Below are positions 43,062 to 51,666 of a stretch of 64,000 nt of DNA, piece by piece. Source of the stretch: Flavobacteriaceae bacterium CRH. Lineage in GTDB: Bacteria > Bacteroidota > Bacteroidia > Flavobacteriales > Flavobacteriaceae. The first letter of the stretch is position 1, and each line of letters opens with the position of its first letter. A program made the translations under genes and the position numbers. The stretch is taken from assembly GCA_001507425.1 (NCBI GenBank), contig LMAJ01000005.1, positions 62,001 through 126,000 on the forward strand. The letters run 5' to 3'. The notes under the pieces were generated by a model. That model was given only the letters and a program-made list of their open reading frames with translations, was not told the DNA's origin and did not search any database.

Positions 43062-44261
43062 TTGAATTTCCCACTTTACATAGCCAAACGTTATATTTTT
43101 AGCAGAAGTAAAAACAATGCTATCAATATCATTAATTACATTGCCAGCATGGGAATCATTGTTGGGACAATGGCTTTGTTTGTGGTTTTATCTGTTTTTA
43201 GCGGATTAAAAGTATTCAGTCTTTCGTTTACAAATGAAATAGATCCTGATCTTAAAATTACAAATACAGTAGGCAAATCGTTTTTGCTTACTCCTGATCA
43301 GGAAAATCAAATTAAACATATTGATGGCGTTGCTTCGTACACCAAAATTATAGAAGAACGTGTTTTATTTTTGTTCAAAGACAAACAGCAAGTTACCTAC
43401 TTAAAAGGTGTCGACAAAAATTATCCCGTTGTAAACAATATCAAAAAAAAACTATTTAACGGGCAATGGCTTAAACCAGATACCTATCAGGTTGTTATTG
43501 GGTACGGAATTGCACAGGATTTTTCGATGGGAATTTTAGACTTCGAAAATCCCTTGCAAATATTTGCGCCAAAACCAGGAAAAGGTGCTTTTGAAAATCC
43601 GGAAGAAGCGTTCAACAAAACAGAAGTTTTGCCGGTTGGGATTTATTCCATCAGCGAAGATTTAGATTCTAAATATGTTTTTGCCGATTTAGGCTTAGCA
43701 CAGGAATTACTGATGTATAAACCAAATCAGATTTCCGGAATCGAATTTCATTTAAAAGAGAATGCGAATGAGAATGCCGTGAAATCTAAACTTCAAAGTA
43801 TTTTCAAAAATAAAATAGATTTAAAAAACAGGGCACAACTCAACGAGTCTTTGTATAAAATGCTAAATACAGAGAATATTGTGGTCTATCTAATTTTCAC
43901 TTTAGTCATCATTGTCGCCCTTTTCAATTTGGTTGGAGCCTTGATTATGATGATTTTAGAAAAGAAAGGAAACTTAAAAACCCTTTTTAATCTTGGAACA
44001 GAAATCAATACGATCCGAAAAATATTTTTGCTGCAAGGAACTTTATTAAGTATTTTTGGAGGGATAATTGGTCTTATCCTGGGGATCATTTTAGTACTGT
44101 TGCAACAGCAATACGAACTCATAATGATAACGCCAACTTTGGCATATCCCGTTGTTTTTACTGCAGAAAATGTATTCATTGTTTTGGGAACCATTGTTTC
44201 ATTAGGTTTTGTGGCATCTCTAATTGCCAGCAGCAGAGTAAGTAAAAAGTTGTTAGATTAA
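43062..44261 (+). CDS. LolC/LolE-type ABC permease (FtsX family)
   Basis: This 399-residue protein opens FPLYIAKRYIFSRSKNNAINIINYIASMGI, has a first membrane helix, a large periplasmic domain (~45-265) and three further helices in the C-terminal FtsX domain (~270-390). This is the LolC/E topology of lipoprotein release from the inner membrane. No LolD ATPase is adjacent. The start is TTG at 43062, one base after the rbfA stop, with no closer ATG. Confidence 0.87.
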   Translation: MNFPLYIAKRYIFSRSKNNAINIINYIASMGIIVGTMALFVVLSVFSGLKVFSLSFTNEIDPDLKITNTVGKSFLLTPDQENQIKHIDGVASYTKIIEERVLFLFKDKQQVTYLKGVDKNYPVVNNIKKKLFNGQWLKPDTYQVVIGYGIAQDFSMGILDFENPLQIFAPKPGKGAFENPEEAFNKTEVLPVGIYSISEDLDSKYVFADLGLAQELLMYKPNQISGIEFHLKENANENAVKSKLQSIFKNKIDLKNRAQLNESLYKMLNTENIVVYLIFTLVIIVALFNLVGALIMMILEKKGNLKTLFNLGTEINTIRKIFLLQGTLLSIFGGIIGLILGIILVLLQQQYELIMITPTLAYPVVFTAENVFIVLGTIVSLGFVASLIASSRVSKKLLD

Positions 44262-44432
44262 TATTTTTCCGTCAAAAAATATTACTTATATTTACCTTCT
44301 TAAAAATCTACAGCCATATGTTTGTTTCTGCCTAATCCTATTTTATTTTTCGAATAATTAGGATACTTCAGTTTTTTTCTTGAGTTCAGATCTTTGAATC
44401 TGGGCTAATTTTATCATTTATCCTAATATATC

Positions 44433-45860
44433 ATGACAGAAACTACAATAGAGAAAAGTCTATTTTCTAAAATTTTCACCACATTAAAACAAGCGATCAA
44501 AGGAGATGAATCTTTTGATTATACAGCCGGAAGCATCAAAAAAGCAGTAATTCTATTAGCCATTCCAATGGTTTTAGAAATGATGATGGAATCTGTTTTT
44601 GCCTTAGTCGATTTATATTTCGTAGGTCATTTAGAGCATAGCAGTTTTGCAATTCAAACCGTTGGTTTAACAGAATCTGTGCTTACCATTATATATTCTT
44701 TAGCTATCGGAATGAGCATGGCAGCCACGGCCGTTGTTGCGAGACGTATTGGAGAAAAAGATCCGGTTGCTGCAGCAAAAGCGGGAATGCAGGCTATTAT
44801 AATTGCATTTGCAGTAAATAGTGTAATGAGTATTTTCGGCGTTATTTATGCCAAAGAGATTCTTTTACTTATGGGAGCATCTCCAGACGCCGCCGAACAT
44901 GGTTATCATTTTACACAAATTATGATTGGCTCAAGTTTGTGTATCATGCTTTTATTTTTGATTAACGGAATATTTCGTGGAGCCGGAAATGCAGCAATAG
45001 CCATGAAAAGTCTTTGGCTGGCCAACATTTGTAATATTATTTTATGCCCAATCCTAATTAATGGTTTAGGTCCAATTCCGGCATTCGGACTGACAGGAGC
45101 AGCTTTAGCAACGACTTTAGGAAGAAGTTTTGGTGTATTGTACCAAGTTTATCATTTGTTTTCAGGAAACGGCGTTTTGAAAATTAAGATCGCTTATTTC
45201 GCTCCTGATTTTAAACAAATAAAAGCATTAGTAAAAATTGCTGCTCCGGGAATTTTACAATTTGTAATTGCATCTTGCAGCTGGATTTTTCTGGCACAAT
45301 TAGTTGCCACAACAGGCGGCGATCATGGTTCTGCGGGTTATCAGACAGCGTTGAGAATTATGATGTTTTTTATACTTCCTGCGTGGGGATTAAGTAACGC
45401 GGCGGCCACTTTGGTCGGGCAAAATTTAGGCGCCAAACAAATCGAACGTGCCGAAAAATCAGTATTGACAACGGCCAAATATAATGTCATTTTCATGGCA
45501 ACTATAATGGTTATCACATTGTGTTTTGGAAAATATATTATTTCATTTTTCACGAATGATGAAATGGTAAAAACGGTTGCTATAGAAGCTTTACAAATTA
45601 TGAGTGTCGGATTTATCTTTTACGGAATTGGAATGGTTTTAATAAACACCTTCAACGGAGCAGGAGATACCTGGACACCAACCGGAATTAATTTCTTCGG
45701 GTTTTGGCTGTTCCAAATTCCGCTTGCTTATGTATTAGCAAAACATTTCAATATGGGACCAACGGGAGTTTTTATTGCAATTCCGGTTGCGGAAACCGCA
45801 ATAACACTGGCGGGAATTTTCTTTTACAAAAGAGGAAAATGGAAACGTATTCATGTATAA
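44433..45860 (+). CDS. MATE family efflux transporter
   Basis: This 475-residue protein has 12 predicted membrane helices. VILLAIPMVLEMMMESVFALVDLYFVG is the standard MATE opening, and the second half has internal similarity around GLSNAAATLVGQNLGAKQ. It exports drugs or metabolites by sodium or proton antiport. The preceding 170-base gap contains a CCTAAT...ATTAGG hairpin but no consensus promoter that I can place. Confidence 0.93.
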   Translation: MTETTIEKSLFSKIFTTLKQAIKGDESFDYTAGSIKKAVILLAIPMVLEMMMESVFALVDLYFVGHLEHSSFAIQTVGLTESVLTIIYSLAIGMSMAATAVVARRIGEKDPVAAAKAGMQAIIIAFAVNSVMSIFGVIYAKEILLLMGASPDAAEHGYHFTQIMIGSSLCIMLLFLINGIFRGAGNAAIAMKSLWLANICNIILCPILINGLGPIPAFGLTGAALATTLGRSFGVLYQVYHLFSGNGVLKIKIAYFAPDFKQIKALVKIAAPGILQFVIASCSWIFLAQLVATTGGDHGSAGYQTALRIMMFFILPAWGLSNAAATLVGQNLGAKQIERAEKSVLTTAKYNVIFMATIMVITLCFGKYIISFFTNDEMVKTVAIEALQIMSVGFIFYGIGMVLINTFNGAGDTWTPTGINFFGFWLFQIPLAYVLAKHFNMGPTGVFIAIPVAETAITLAGIFFYKRGKWKRIHV

Positions 45861-45892
45861 AAAAAGACCTTCATTTTTTGAAGGTCTTTTTT
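45861..45892 (+). terminator. Intrinsic terminator after the MATE gene
   Basis: AAAAAGACCTTCA (45861-45873) pairs with TGAAGGTCTTTTT (45879-45891) around a five-T loop, followed by a T-run. Confidence 0.9.
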
Positions 45893-45906
45893 TATACTTA
45901 TTTTCT

Positions 45907-46010
45907 TTGTCATTTTTCGAGGAACGAGAAATCACACTAGAAATTCCGCAATTATAATCGTCAATCTTTGTAGAATTGCGCGTGTGATTTCTCGTTCCTC
46001 GAAATGACAA
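45907..46010. repeat. Long palindromic intergenic element (TTGTCAT...ATGACAA)
   Basis: A ~104-bp near-perfect palindrome. The outer arms (45907-45937 and 45982-46010) share TCGAGGAACGAGAAATCACA, with a two-base indel near the tip. An inner pair, CGCAATT/AATTGCG, continues the fold. There is no coding potential. The terminal TTGTCAT...ATGACAA and lack of a transposase suggest a REP/MITE-like element. It lies between the MATE terminator and the convergent dusB end. Confidence 0.8.
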
Positions 46011-46045
46011 ACCTTTTGGTTTCCCTTTTGTGATTTTTCTCTTGT

Positions 46046-47038
46046 TTAAACAAACTCATAACCAGCATAAACCTGTTCAATCTCTTTCATAACAGCGAAT
46101 AAATTTTCAGGTTCGTCAGTTGTAACTAACTTTTGTTTGTATTCTTTAAAAGAGTGAATTCCTTTAAAATAATTGGTATAATGACGACGCATTTCAACAA
46201 TTCCTAAACGTTCGCCTTTCCATTCCATTGACCACATTAAATGATTTCTAGCTGCTTCTACACGATCAGAAACCGTTGGGGCAGGCAAGTGTTCTCCCGT
46301 TTTAAAATAATGCTTTATTTCATTAAAAATCCACGGATAACCAATTGCGGCACGACCAATCATGATTCCATCGATACCATATTCGTTTTTATATTTTAAT
46401 GCTTTTTCAGGACTGTCGATATCGCCATTTCCAAAAATAGGCATTGTAATTCTAGGGTTATTTTTTACACGGGCAATATGCGACCAATCGGCGTGGCCTT
46501 TATACATTTGCGCACGGGTTCTGGCGTGAATCGTTAAAGCCTGAACACCAATATCCTGAAGCCTTTCAGCCACTTCATCAATATTGATAGAACTTTCATC
46601 CCAACCTAAACGCGTTTTTACCGTTACAGGTAAATCAGTACTTCTGATAACCGCTTTTGTCAAACGAACCATCAAATCGACATCTTTTAAAACTCCTGCA
46701 CCAGCACCTTTACAAACTACTTTTTTTACCGGACATCCAAAGTTAATGTCAACCAAATCAGGTTTTACTGTAGAAACAATTTTAGACGAAAGCGCCATTG
46801 CTTCTTCATCTCCGCCAAAAATCTGAATTCCAACCGGACGTTCGTAATCAAAAATATCCAGTTTCATTCGACTTTTGATAGCGTCACGAATTAATCCTTC
46901 CGAAGAAATAAATTCAGAATACATCATGTCAGCGCCATGCGTTTTGCATAATCTGCGAAACGGCGGATCGCTCACGTCTTCCATCGGAGCAAGTAATAAA
47001 GGAAATTCGGGTAATTCTATGTTGCCAATCTTGACCAT
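46046..47038 (-). CDS. dusB: tRNA-dihydrouridine synthase (DusB-like)
   Basis: The protein is about 330 residues from ATG 47038, which gives MVKIGNIELPEFPLLLAPMEDVSD, the usual start; an earlier in-frame ATG at 47122 would add 28 odd residues and lies beyond the promoter box. DINFGCPVKKVVCKGAGAGVL with the catalytic Cys, VTVKTRLGWD, and IHARTRAQMYKG are Dus motifs. The FMN enzyme reduces uridine in tRNA. It is flanked on both sides by palindromic elements. Confidence 0.93.
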   Translation of the reverse strand: MVKIGNIELPEFPLLLAPMEDVSDPPFRRLCKTHGADMMYSEFISSEGLIRDAIKSRMKLDIFDYERPVGIQIFGGDEEAMALSSKIVSTVKPDLVDINFGCPVKKVVCKGAGAGVLKDVDLMVRLTKAVIRSTDLPVTVKTRLGWDESSINIDEVAERLQDIGVQALTIHARTRAQMYKGHADWSHIARVKNNPRITMPIFGNGDIDSPEKALKYKNEYGIDGIMIGRAAIGYPWIFNEIKHYFKTGEHLPAPTVSDRVEAARNHLMWSMEWKGERLGIVEMRRHYTNYFKGIHSFKEYKQKLVTTDEPENLFAVMKEIEQVYAGYEFV

Positions 47039-47053
47039 CTTCAATATTTTGTG

Positions 47054-47061
47054 CAAAATTA
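47054..47061 (-). promoter_or_regulatory. -7 promoter box TAATTTTG for dusB
   Basis: On the minus strand TAATTTTG fits TAnnTTTG and lies 15 bases before ATG 47038, supporting that start. Confidence 0.5.
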
Positions 47062-47095
47062 CAACATTTAGTTTAATTTGTACCAAATTGAGGTT

Positions 47096-47167
47096 CAAAG
47101 GTTCAGAGGGACAAAGGTTCAAAGGTTTTTTATCAGGCCATTAAACCTTTGTCCCTCTGAACCTTTG
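47096..47167. repeat. Palindromic intergenic element with 24-bp arms
   Basis: Perfect 24-bp inverted arms at 47096-47119 and 47144-47167 (core GGTTCAGAGGGACAAAGG) surround a 24-base loop. The same GGTTCAAAG motif is repeated just outside and inside the arms, suggesting slippage. It lies between the dusB promoter and the end of the CoA-ligase gene. Confidence 0.75.
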
Positions 47168-47183
47168 CAACTTTGTACCTACA

Positions 47184-48476
47184 CTATTGAACTCGGTAAT
47201 CGAAGAAACGAATTGGTTTTCGGCTCATCGGATTAAAAACAAGAGGATTTAAAATTTCTTTTGGAGCAAATTCAATTTTTGGAGTAACTCTTAATTTAGC
47301 TCTGAAGTGGTCTTTAATTTCCTGTAAAAATTCAGGAGATTGGTTCTTTGAAGCAATTTTTATCAGGATTTCATCCGTTCCTAAATCGTTGGTAGAAATC
47401 TCAATAATATGATTTTCGATATTGTCAAAATCAGTCAGAACGTCATTCATCGCAGGCGGATAAAGCGTTGTTCCTTTATATTTGATCATTTGTTTTTTGC
47501 GCCCAACAACAGGTCCAACACGCACCGTATTTCTTCCGCAAGTACAAGGTTCATTTTGCAATTGTACAATGTCACCCGTTTTAAAACGCAACAAAGGCAT
47601 CGCTTCAATACCTAAAGTAGTAAAAGTCAATTCGCCCGTTTCGCCATTTTTAACCGGATTATTATTTTCATCTAAAACTTCAATAATAATTAATTCCGGA
47701 TGATGATGACCACCAACACCGTGTTCACATTCTGTAAAAGCGGTGCTCATTTCAGTAGAAGCATAAGTCGAAAACAACTTAATATTCCATTTTTCTGTGA
47801 TTTTTTTAGATAAAGTATTCATCGAAAAATCCTGATTTCTCAAAGATTCTCCAATGCAAATCGCCCCTTTTATGCTTGAATTATTATAATCGATTCCATG
47901 CATTTCGGCATATTCAATTAATTTCAATAAAAAAGAAGGAACCGTAATTACGTACGACGGCTGGTATTTTAAAATAGAATCCCATTGCAATTCCGGAATC
48001 CCGGCACCAACGCGAATAACACCAACTTTTAGTTTTCTTAATCCCAGAAAATAAGCCAAACCAGCCATAAATTTTCTGTCGATTGTTGTCATCAATTGTA
48101 CAACATCGCCTTCTGCAATTCCGGCGCAGGCAAATGAAATAGCTTCATTATAAGCCAGCCGGTCTAAATCAGAATCCGTTAAACCAAAAGTAACCGGATC
48201 GCCCAAAGTTCCAGAAGTAGAGGCGTAGTCGATAATTTTATGTTGCGGAACACAAACAAAATCATCATTATATTGTTGCAAATCTTCCTTTGTAGTTACA
48301 GGCAAATGCTGTAAATCCTCCAGCGTTTTAATTTTAGAAATATCGATATTTTGTCCCGCAAAAAGTCTTTTATAGAAAGGAGAATTTTCGCTGATATAAC
48401 TTAAAAGCTCAGCTAATTTTTGCTCTTGAAAAATTTTAATTTCTTCTAAAGAATTTTTTTCTATTAATGGAATCAT
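47184..48476 (-). CDS. PaaK-like CoA/ACP ligase (AMP-binding)
   Basis: This 430-residue adenylate-forming enzyme has STSGTLGDPVTFGLT (phosphate-binding loop), LFSTYASTEM, ELTFTTLGIEAMPLLRFKTGDI and a Cys-rich CTCGRN metal-site-like turn. This is the phenylacetate-CoA ligase branch. In pigment clusters such enzymes activate an aromatic acid as thioester; that role is inferred from context. Its ATG overlaps the stop of the upstream acyltransferase gene by 4 bases. It is the last gene of the minus-strand cluster in this window. Confidence 0.87.
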   Translation of the reverse strand: MIPLIEKNSLEEIKIFQEQKLAELLSYISENSPFYKRLFAGQNIDISKIKTLEDLQHLPVTTKEDLQQYNDDFVCVPQHKIIDYASTSGTLGDPVTFGLTDSDLDRLAYNEAISFACAGIAEGDVVQLMTTIDRKFMAGLAYFLGLRKLKVGVIRVGAGIPELQWDSILKYQPSYVITVPSFLLKLIEYAEMHGIDYNNSSIKGAICIGESLRNQDFSMNTLSKKITEKWNIKLFSTYASTEMSTAFTECEHGVGGHHHPELIIIEVLDENNNPVKNGETGELTFTTLGIEAMPLLRFKTGDIVQLQNEPCTCGRNTVRVGPVVGRKKQMIKYKGTTLYPPAMNDVLTDFDNIENHIIEISTNDLGTDEILIKIASKNQSPEFLQEIKDHFRAKLRVTPKIEFAPKEILNPLVFNPMSRKPIRFFDYRVQ

Positions 48477-50140
48477 TTTAATTTTCTTTTGATTTTTTTT
48501 AAATATTTTTCAATCTGTGTTTTTTCTGGAACCGTGGTAATTTCTTTGGTCAATGCTTTTTCAAAATTAACCTTGGCTAACTGCCAATTTTTTGTGCGAT
48601 AAAAGTACAACCCTGCTTTGTAATACACAACCCAATAATTTGCGTTTAAAGATTGATATTGTGCAATAAATTCAGGACTAATATTTTCTTCATTTTTTAA
48701 ATATGAATCTATTTTTCGATCTTCAATTCTAAATTTTTGATAGTTACGATAGGCTTCCGTTTCTAAAAAAGGATCTTTGGCAATATTCAAATTTTCCTGT
48801 TCAAACGAAACGGCAACGCCCGGTTTTTTTCCTTTAAAAACAGAATCTAAATTATAACAAACAAATTCGCCCAATTGATACGGATTTGCCGAAACCCAAA
48901 CCAGTTTTTCTTTCGGTTTAAAAATCACACCGTGATGCGCCATTAATTGATTCAGTGCTTTTTCATTTCCGTAACCTATCGGGTTATCATGTAAACCTTC
49001 TTTATTTCGAAGAATTTCTGAAGCAACTTTCGGGTTTATTTTTGGGCTTTCCGTAAAAAGTTCCTGCATTCTTTCAAAGCGATATTCAGAATGGCTGTTG
49101 GCAATTTGAGACTGATTTCGATCGTCATTTTTTAAACCTTCACTCTGAAAATGATTTGAACATATTAACTGATTGGCATTTGGAACATCGTAAACGTCCA
49201 TCTTTTTCGGTGAAACTTCAATTATAACCGCTTTGTTATCATTGGCACTTCCCACCATAATCGATTCAGAAACAAAAACCTCGTTTTTTCTTGCGATTGC
49301 AATAGCTTCTTCAATGTTTTTTGCATGTTGTAAAATATCCCTCGTTACAATCGAAATGGGGGCTTTTGCAATTAACGGAATTTTCGATTTTGATGCATTA
49401 ATTGTTACCGTTAAACCTTGCTGATTCATTCCGGAAACGGCGCCAATCATTCCGGGCCAGGCAACCATCATAAACGGATAACCATCTTTCGGATTTATAA
49501 AAGTGACTACTTTATTTTCTGCGAAAGCATCACTTACATAAAAATCAAAATTTCGACCGAGAATTAAATTTCCGTCTTCCGATTTTTCTCCCCAGGCCGC
49601 AAAAGAGGAACAGCCAACCAATGCCAAATCCTGCAATGCGTGGCCAATATCGTGTGCACCATGCAAATATAAACTGCGCAAATATTGTGGCGCTATATTA
49701 TTTAGATTATCTGAAGTGTATTTCGAAATGCCATAAATTTCCGCCTGATACTCATTTGGAACATGCAAATACAATTTTCTGTTGTACCATTTTAGAAATT
49801 GTCGAAGCAATTGTTGTTCAAATTTCGACGGAATAATATCTTCAATTCTGGAGAAAAATATGTGTTCCTGTTTTTTTAAAAGAGAATCTGATAATGCACC
49901 CGTATTTAAACCAATTTCAAACGGATCGCCTTCAACATATAATTCCCAAAGTCCTTGTTTGTTCTTTAAAAACGAATTTTTTCCCGAAGTAAAAACAGAA
50001 TCAGATTGTTTGGTTACAACCGGTTTTGCAGTATTATAATTTGAAATATCCGGTAAATGATGCATTGATTTTGATGTCCCGCAAGAACTCAATACCAGTA
50101 AAAAAACGACATAAAAAAGGAGTATACTTTGATTTCTCAT
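48473..50140 (-). CDS. C45-type Ntn acyltransferase/hydrolase lipoprotein with C-terminal TPR-like region
   Basis: This 555-residue protein has a lipobox LSSC at Cys20. The core matches acyl-CoA:6-aminopenicillanate acyltransferase-like (C45) enzymes: LVGCSSFAAWGEKSEDG, with the autoproteolytic Gly-Cys at about residue 177, then NLILGRNFDFYV and PGMIGAVSGMNQQGLTVTINA. The last ~100 residues look TPR-like (NWQLAKVNFEKAL). It may hydrolyse or transfer an acyl chain in the periplasm, perhaps on the pigment. It overlaps the ligase gene by 4 bases. Confidence 0.82.
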   Translation of the reverse strand: MRNQSILLFYVVFLLVLSSCGTSKSMHHLPDISNYNTAKPVVTKQSDSVFTSGKNSFLKNKQGLWELYVEGDPFEIGLNTGALSDSLLKKQEHIFFSRIEDIIPSKFEQQLLRQFLKWYNRKLYLHVPNEYQAEIYGISKYTSDNLNNIAPQYLRSLYLHGAHDIGHALQDLALVGCSSFAAWGEKSEDGNLILGRNFDFYVSDAFAENKVVTFINPKDGYPFMMVAWPGMIGAVSGMNQQGLTVTINASKSKIPLIAKAPISIVTRDILQHAKNIEEAIAIARKNEVFVSESIMVGSANDNKAVIIEVSPKKMDVYDVPNANQLICSNHFQSEGLKNDDRNQSQIANSHSEYRFERMQELFTESPKINPKVASEILRNKEGLHDNPIGYGNEKALNQLMAHHGVIFKPKEKLVWVSANPYQLGEFVCYNLDSVFKGKKPGVAVSFEQENLNIAKDPFLETEAYRNYQKFRIEDRKIDSYLKNEENISPEFIAQYQSLNANYWVVYYKAGLYFYRTKNWQLAKVNFEKALTKEITTVPEKTQIEKYLKKIKRKLK

Positions 50141-50148
50141 AGCGTTAC

Positions 50149-51666
50149 TTATTCAGCGGCTGCAATAATTTTATTAACTAAATAATCTTTTCCAACAATT
50201 TCAGAACAGGTTACAACAGCTCCAATAGTTACTCCTAAAACACCATGCATATTAATACTTTGCCCCGTAAGATACAGATTGTCTAATTTGGTTTTTGACG
50301 GAATAAATGTTTTCATTGGGTTTGTTGCGTCTTTTACATAACCGTACATATTACCATTTGTACCGCCAATATAATCTCTGTATGAAAGTGGAGTCGAGGT
50401 ATGTATTGATTTTATACATTCTTTGATGCCCGGAAATTTCAATTCGATTTCATGAAGAAACTTTTCAACTTTTCTCGCCTTAAATTCTTCGTAGCTTTCA
50501 CCACGGTCATTTTCTTCGGCGGTTGTGTTAAAAGTATTTACCCACGGCGCAACATCATCATAATTCATGTAGGTTATAAAAGTCATTCCTTCAGCCCATT
50601 CTTCCTGTTTTTTCGAGGCGTTCATAGAAGCCATAAATGCTTTTGGCCACGAATCTTCATCATATTCGTAACAAGTCCAGATTTCGGTACTTTTCTTGAA
50701 ATGATAAAAATTATGATTGATGTATTTAAACGTTTCCGGTTTAAAAACGATATATAAACTAAAGGCAGAAATAACACCTTCAAGACTTTGAATACGACTA
50801 AAAAATGATTTTCTAAAATGTTCTTCGCCTACCATTTTCAAAGTAGTTTTCGGTTCAATATTAGAAACAAAATAAGAACCGGAAACATGCGTTCCGTCTT
50901 TCATTTCTACCGAAGTTACTTTGTTGTCTTCGACATTAAATTTGGTAACTTCTTTATATTTATAAAATTCACCGCCGTGTTTTTTAAGCTGTTTTAAAAG
51001 CTGTTTTGTAATCTGGCTTCCGCCGTTGATACAGCGCCAGGAACTCTGAATATATGAATTCACAGAAAGCGCATGAACGTAAAAAGGAGATTTATCCGGA
51101 ATACCGGCATATAAAAAATTAGAACCGGCAAGAACCGCTTTTAGCTTATCGTTTTTGGTAAAATTTTCGATTGTTTCTTTTGCATTAAGCGAAAGAATTT
51201 CATGATCATATTGTCCCTCTGCCTGCAAATTGTATAACGGAAATGAGTCGCAAATCTCTCTAACTTTATCACAGTACTTTGCAATATTTTCTTTTTCATC
51301 AGGAAAGAAATTGCCTAATTGTTCAACAAAATTATCATAGCCTTGTGCATGAGGATATTCATTTTGATCATCTTCAAAAGAGATAATATCAAAACCATCT
51401 TCGTCCATTTTTTTTAAATTCAACTGATCGATAATCCCTAAATATTTAAAATATTTATACAGATTTTCACCTTCACTCAAACCTCCGATATAATGAATTC
51501 CGGTATCAAAAATGGTTTTATCGCGCACAAAAGTTTGCAGGTTTCCACCATATTGATTGTTTTTTTCGAGTACGCAAACGCTATATCCTTCTTTAGCGAG
51601 AATAATCGATGAGACTAATCCGCCTAAACCGCTGCCTACAATCACTACATCATACTGCTCTTTCAT
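50149..51666 (-). CDS. FAD-dependent phytoene-desaturase-like oxidoreductase
   Basis: This 505-residue protein opens YDVVIVGSGLGGLVSSIILAKEGYSVCVLEKN, the dinucleotide-binding motif, followed by GGNLQTF. The C-terminus has LYLTGQSINMHGVLGVTIGAVVT, the second FAD-contact motif of the CrtI/retinol-saturase class. It may oxidise the polyene or alkyl part of the pigment. It lies 8 bases from the acyltransferase gene and abuts the MMPL fusion gene. Confidence 0.87.
   Translation of the reverse strand: MKEQYDVVIVGSGLGGLVSSIILAKEGYSVCVLEKNNQYGGNLQTFVRDKTIFDTGIHYIGGLSEGENLYKYFKYLGIIDQLNLKKMDEDGFDIISFEDDQNEYPHAQGYDNFVEQLGNFFPDEKENIAKYCDKVREICDSFPLYNLQAEGQYDHEILSLNAKETIENFTKNDKLKAVLAGSNFLYAGIPDKSPFYVHALSVNSYIQSSWRCINGGSQITKQLLKQLKKHGGEFYKYKEVTKFNVEDNKVTSVEMKDGTHVSGSYFVSNIEPKTTLKMVGEEHFRKSFFSRIQSLEGVISAFSLYIVFKPETFKYINHNFYHFKKSTEIWTCYEYDEDSWPKAFMASMNASKKQEEWAEGMTFITYMNYDDVAPWVNTFNTTAEENDRGESYEEFKARKVEKFLHEIELKFPGIKECIKSIHTSTPLSYRDYIGGTNGNMYGYVKDATNPMKTFIPSKTKLDNLYLTGQSINMHGVLGVTIGAVVTCSEIVGKDYLVNKIIAAAE

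Noticed and set aside
45907..46010. Extension of the MATE terminator or a tRNA-like structure
   Set aside because: The MATE terminator is complete at 45861-45892; the palindrome has no tRNA arms or CCA and is too long and symmetric.
47039..47122. Longer dusB start at ATG 47122
   Set aside because: The added 28 residues are not Dus-like, and the promoter box at 47054-47061 would lie inside the gene.
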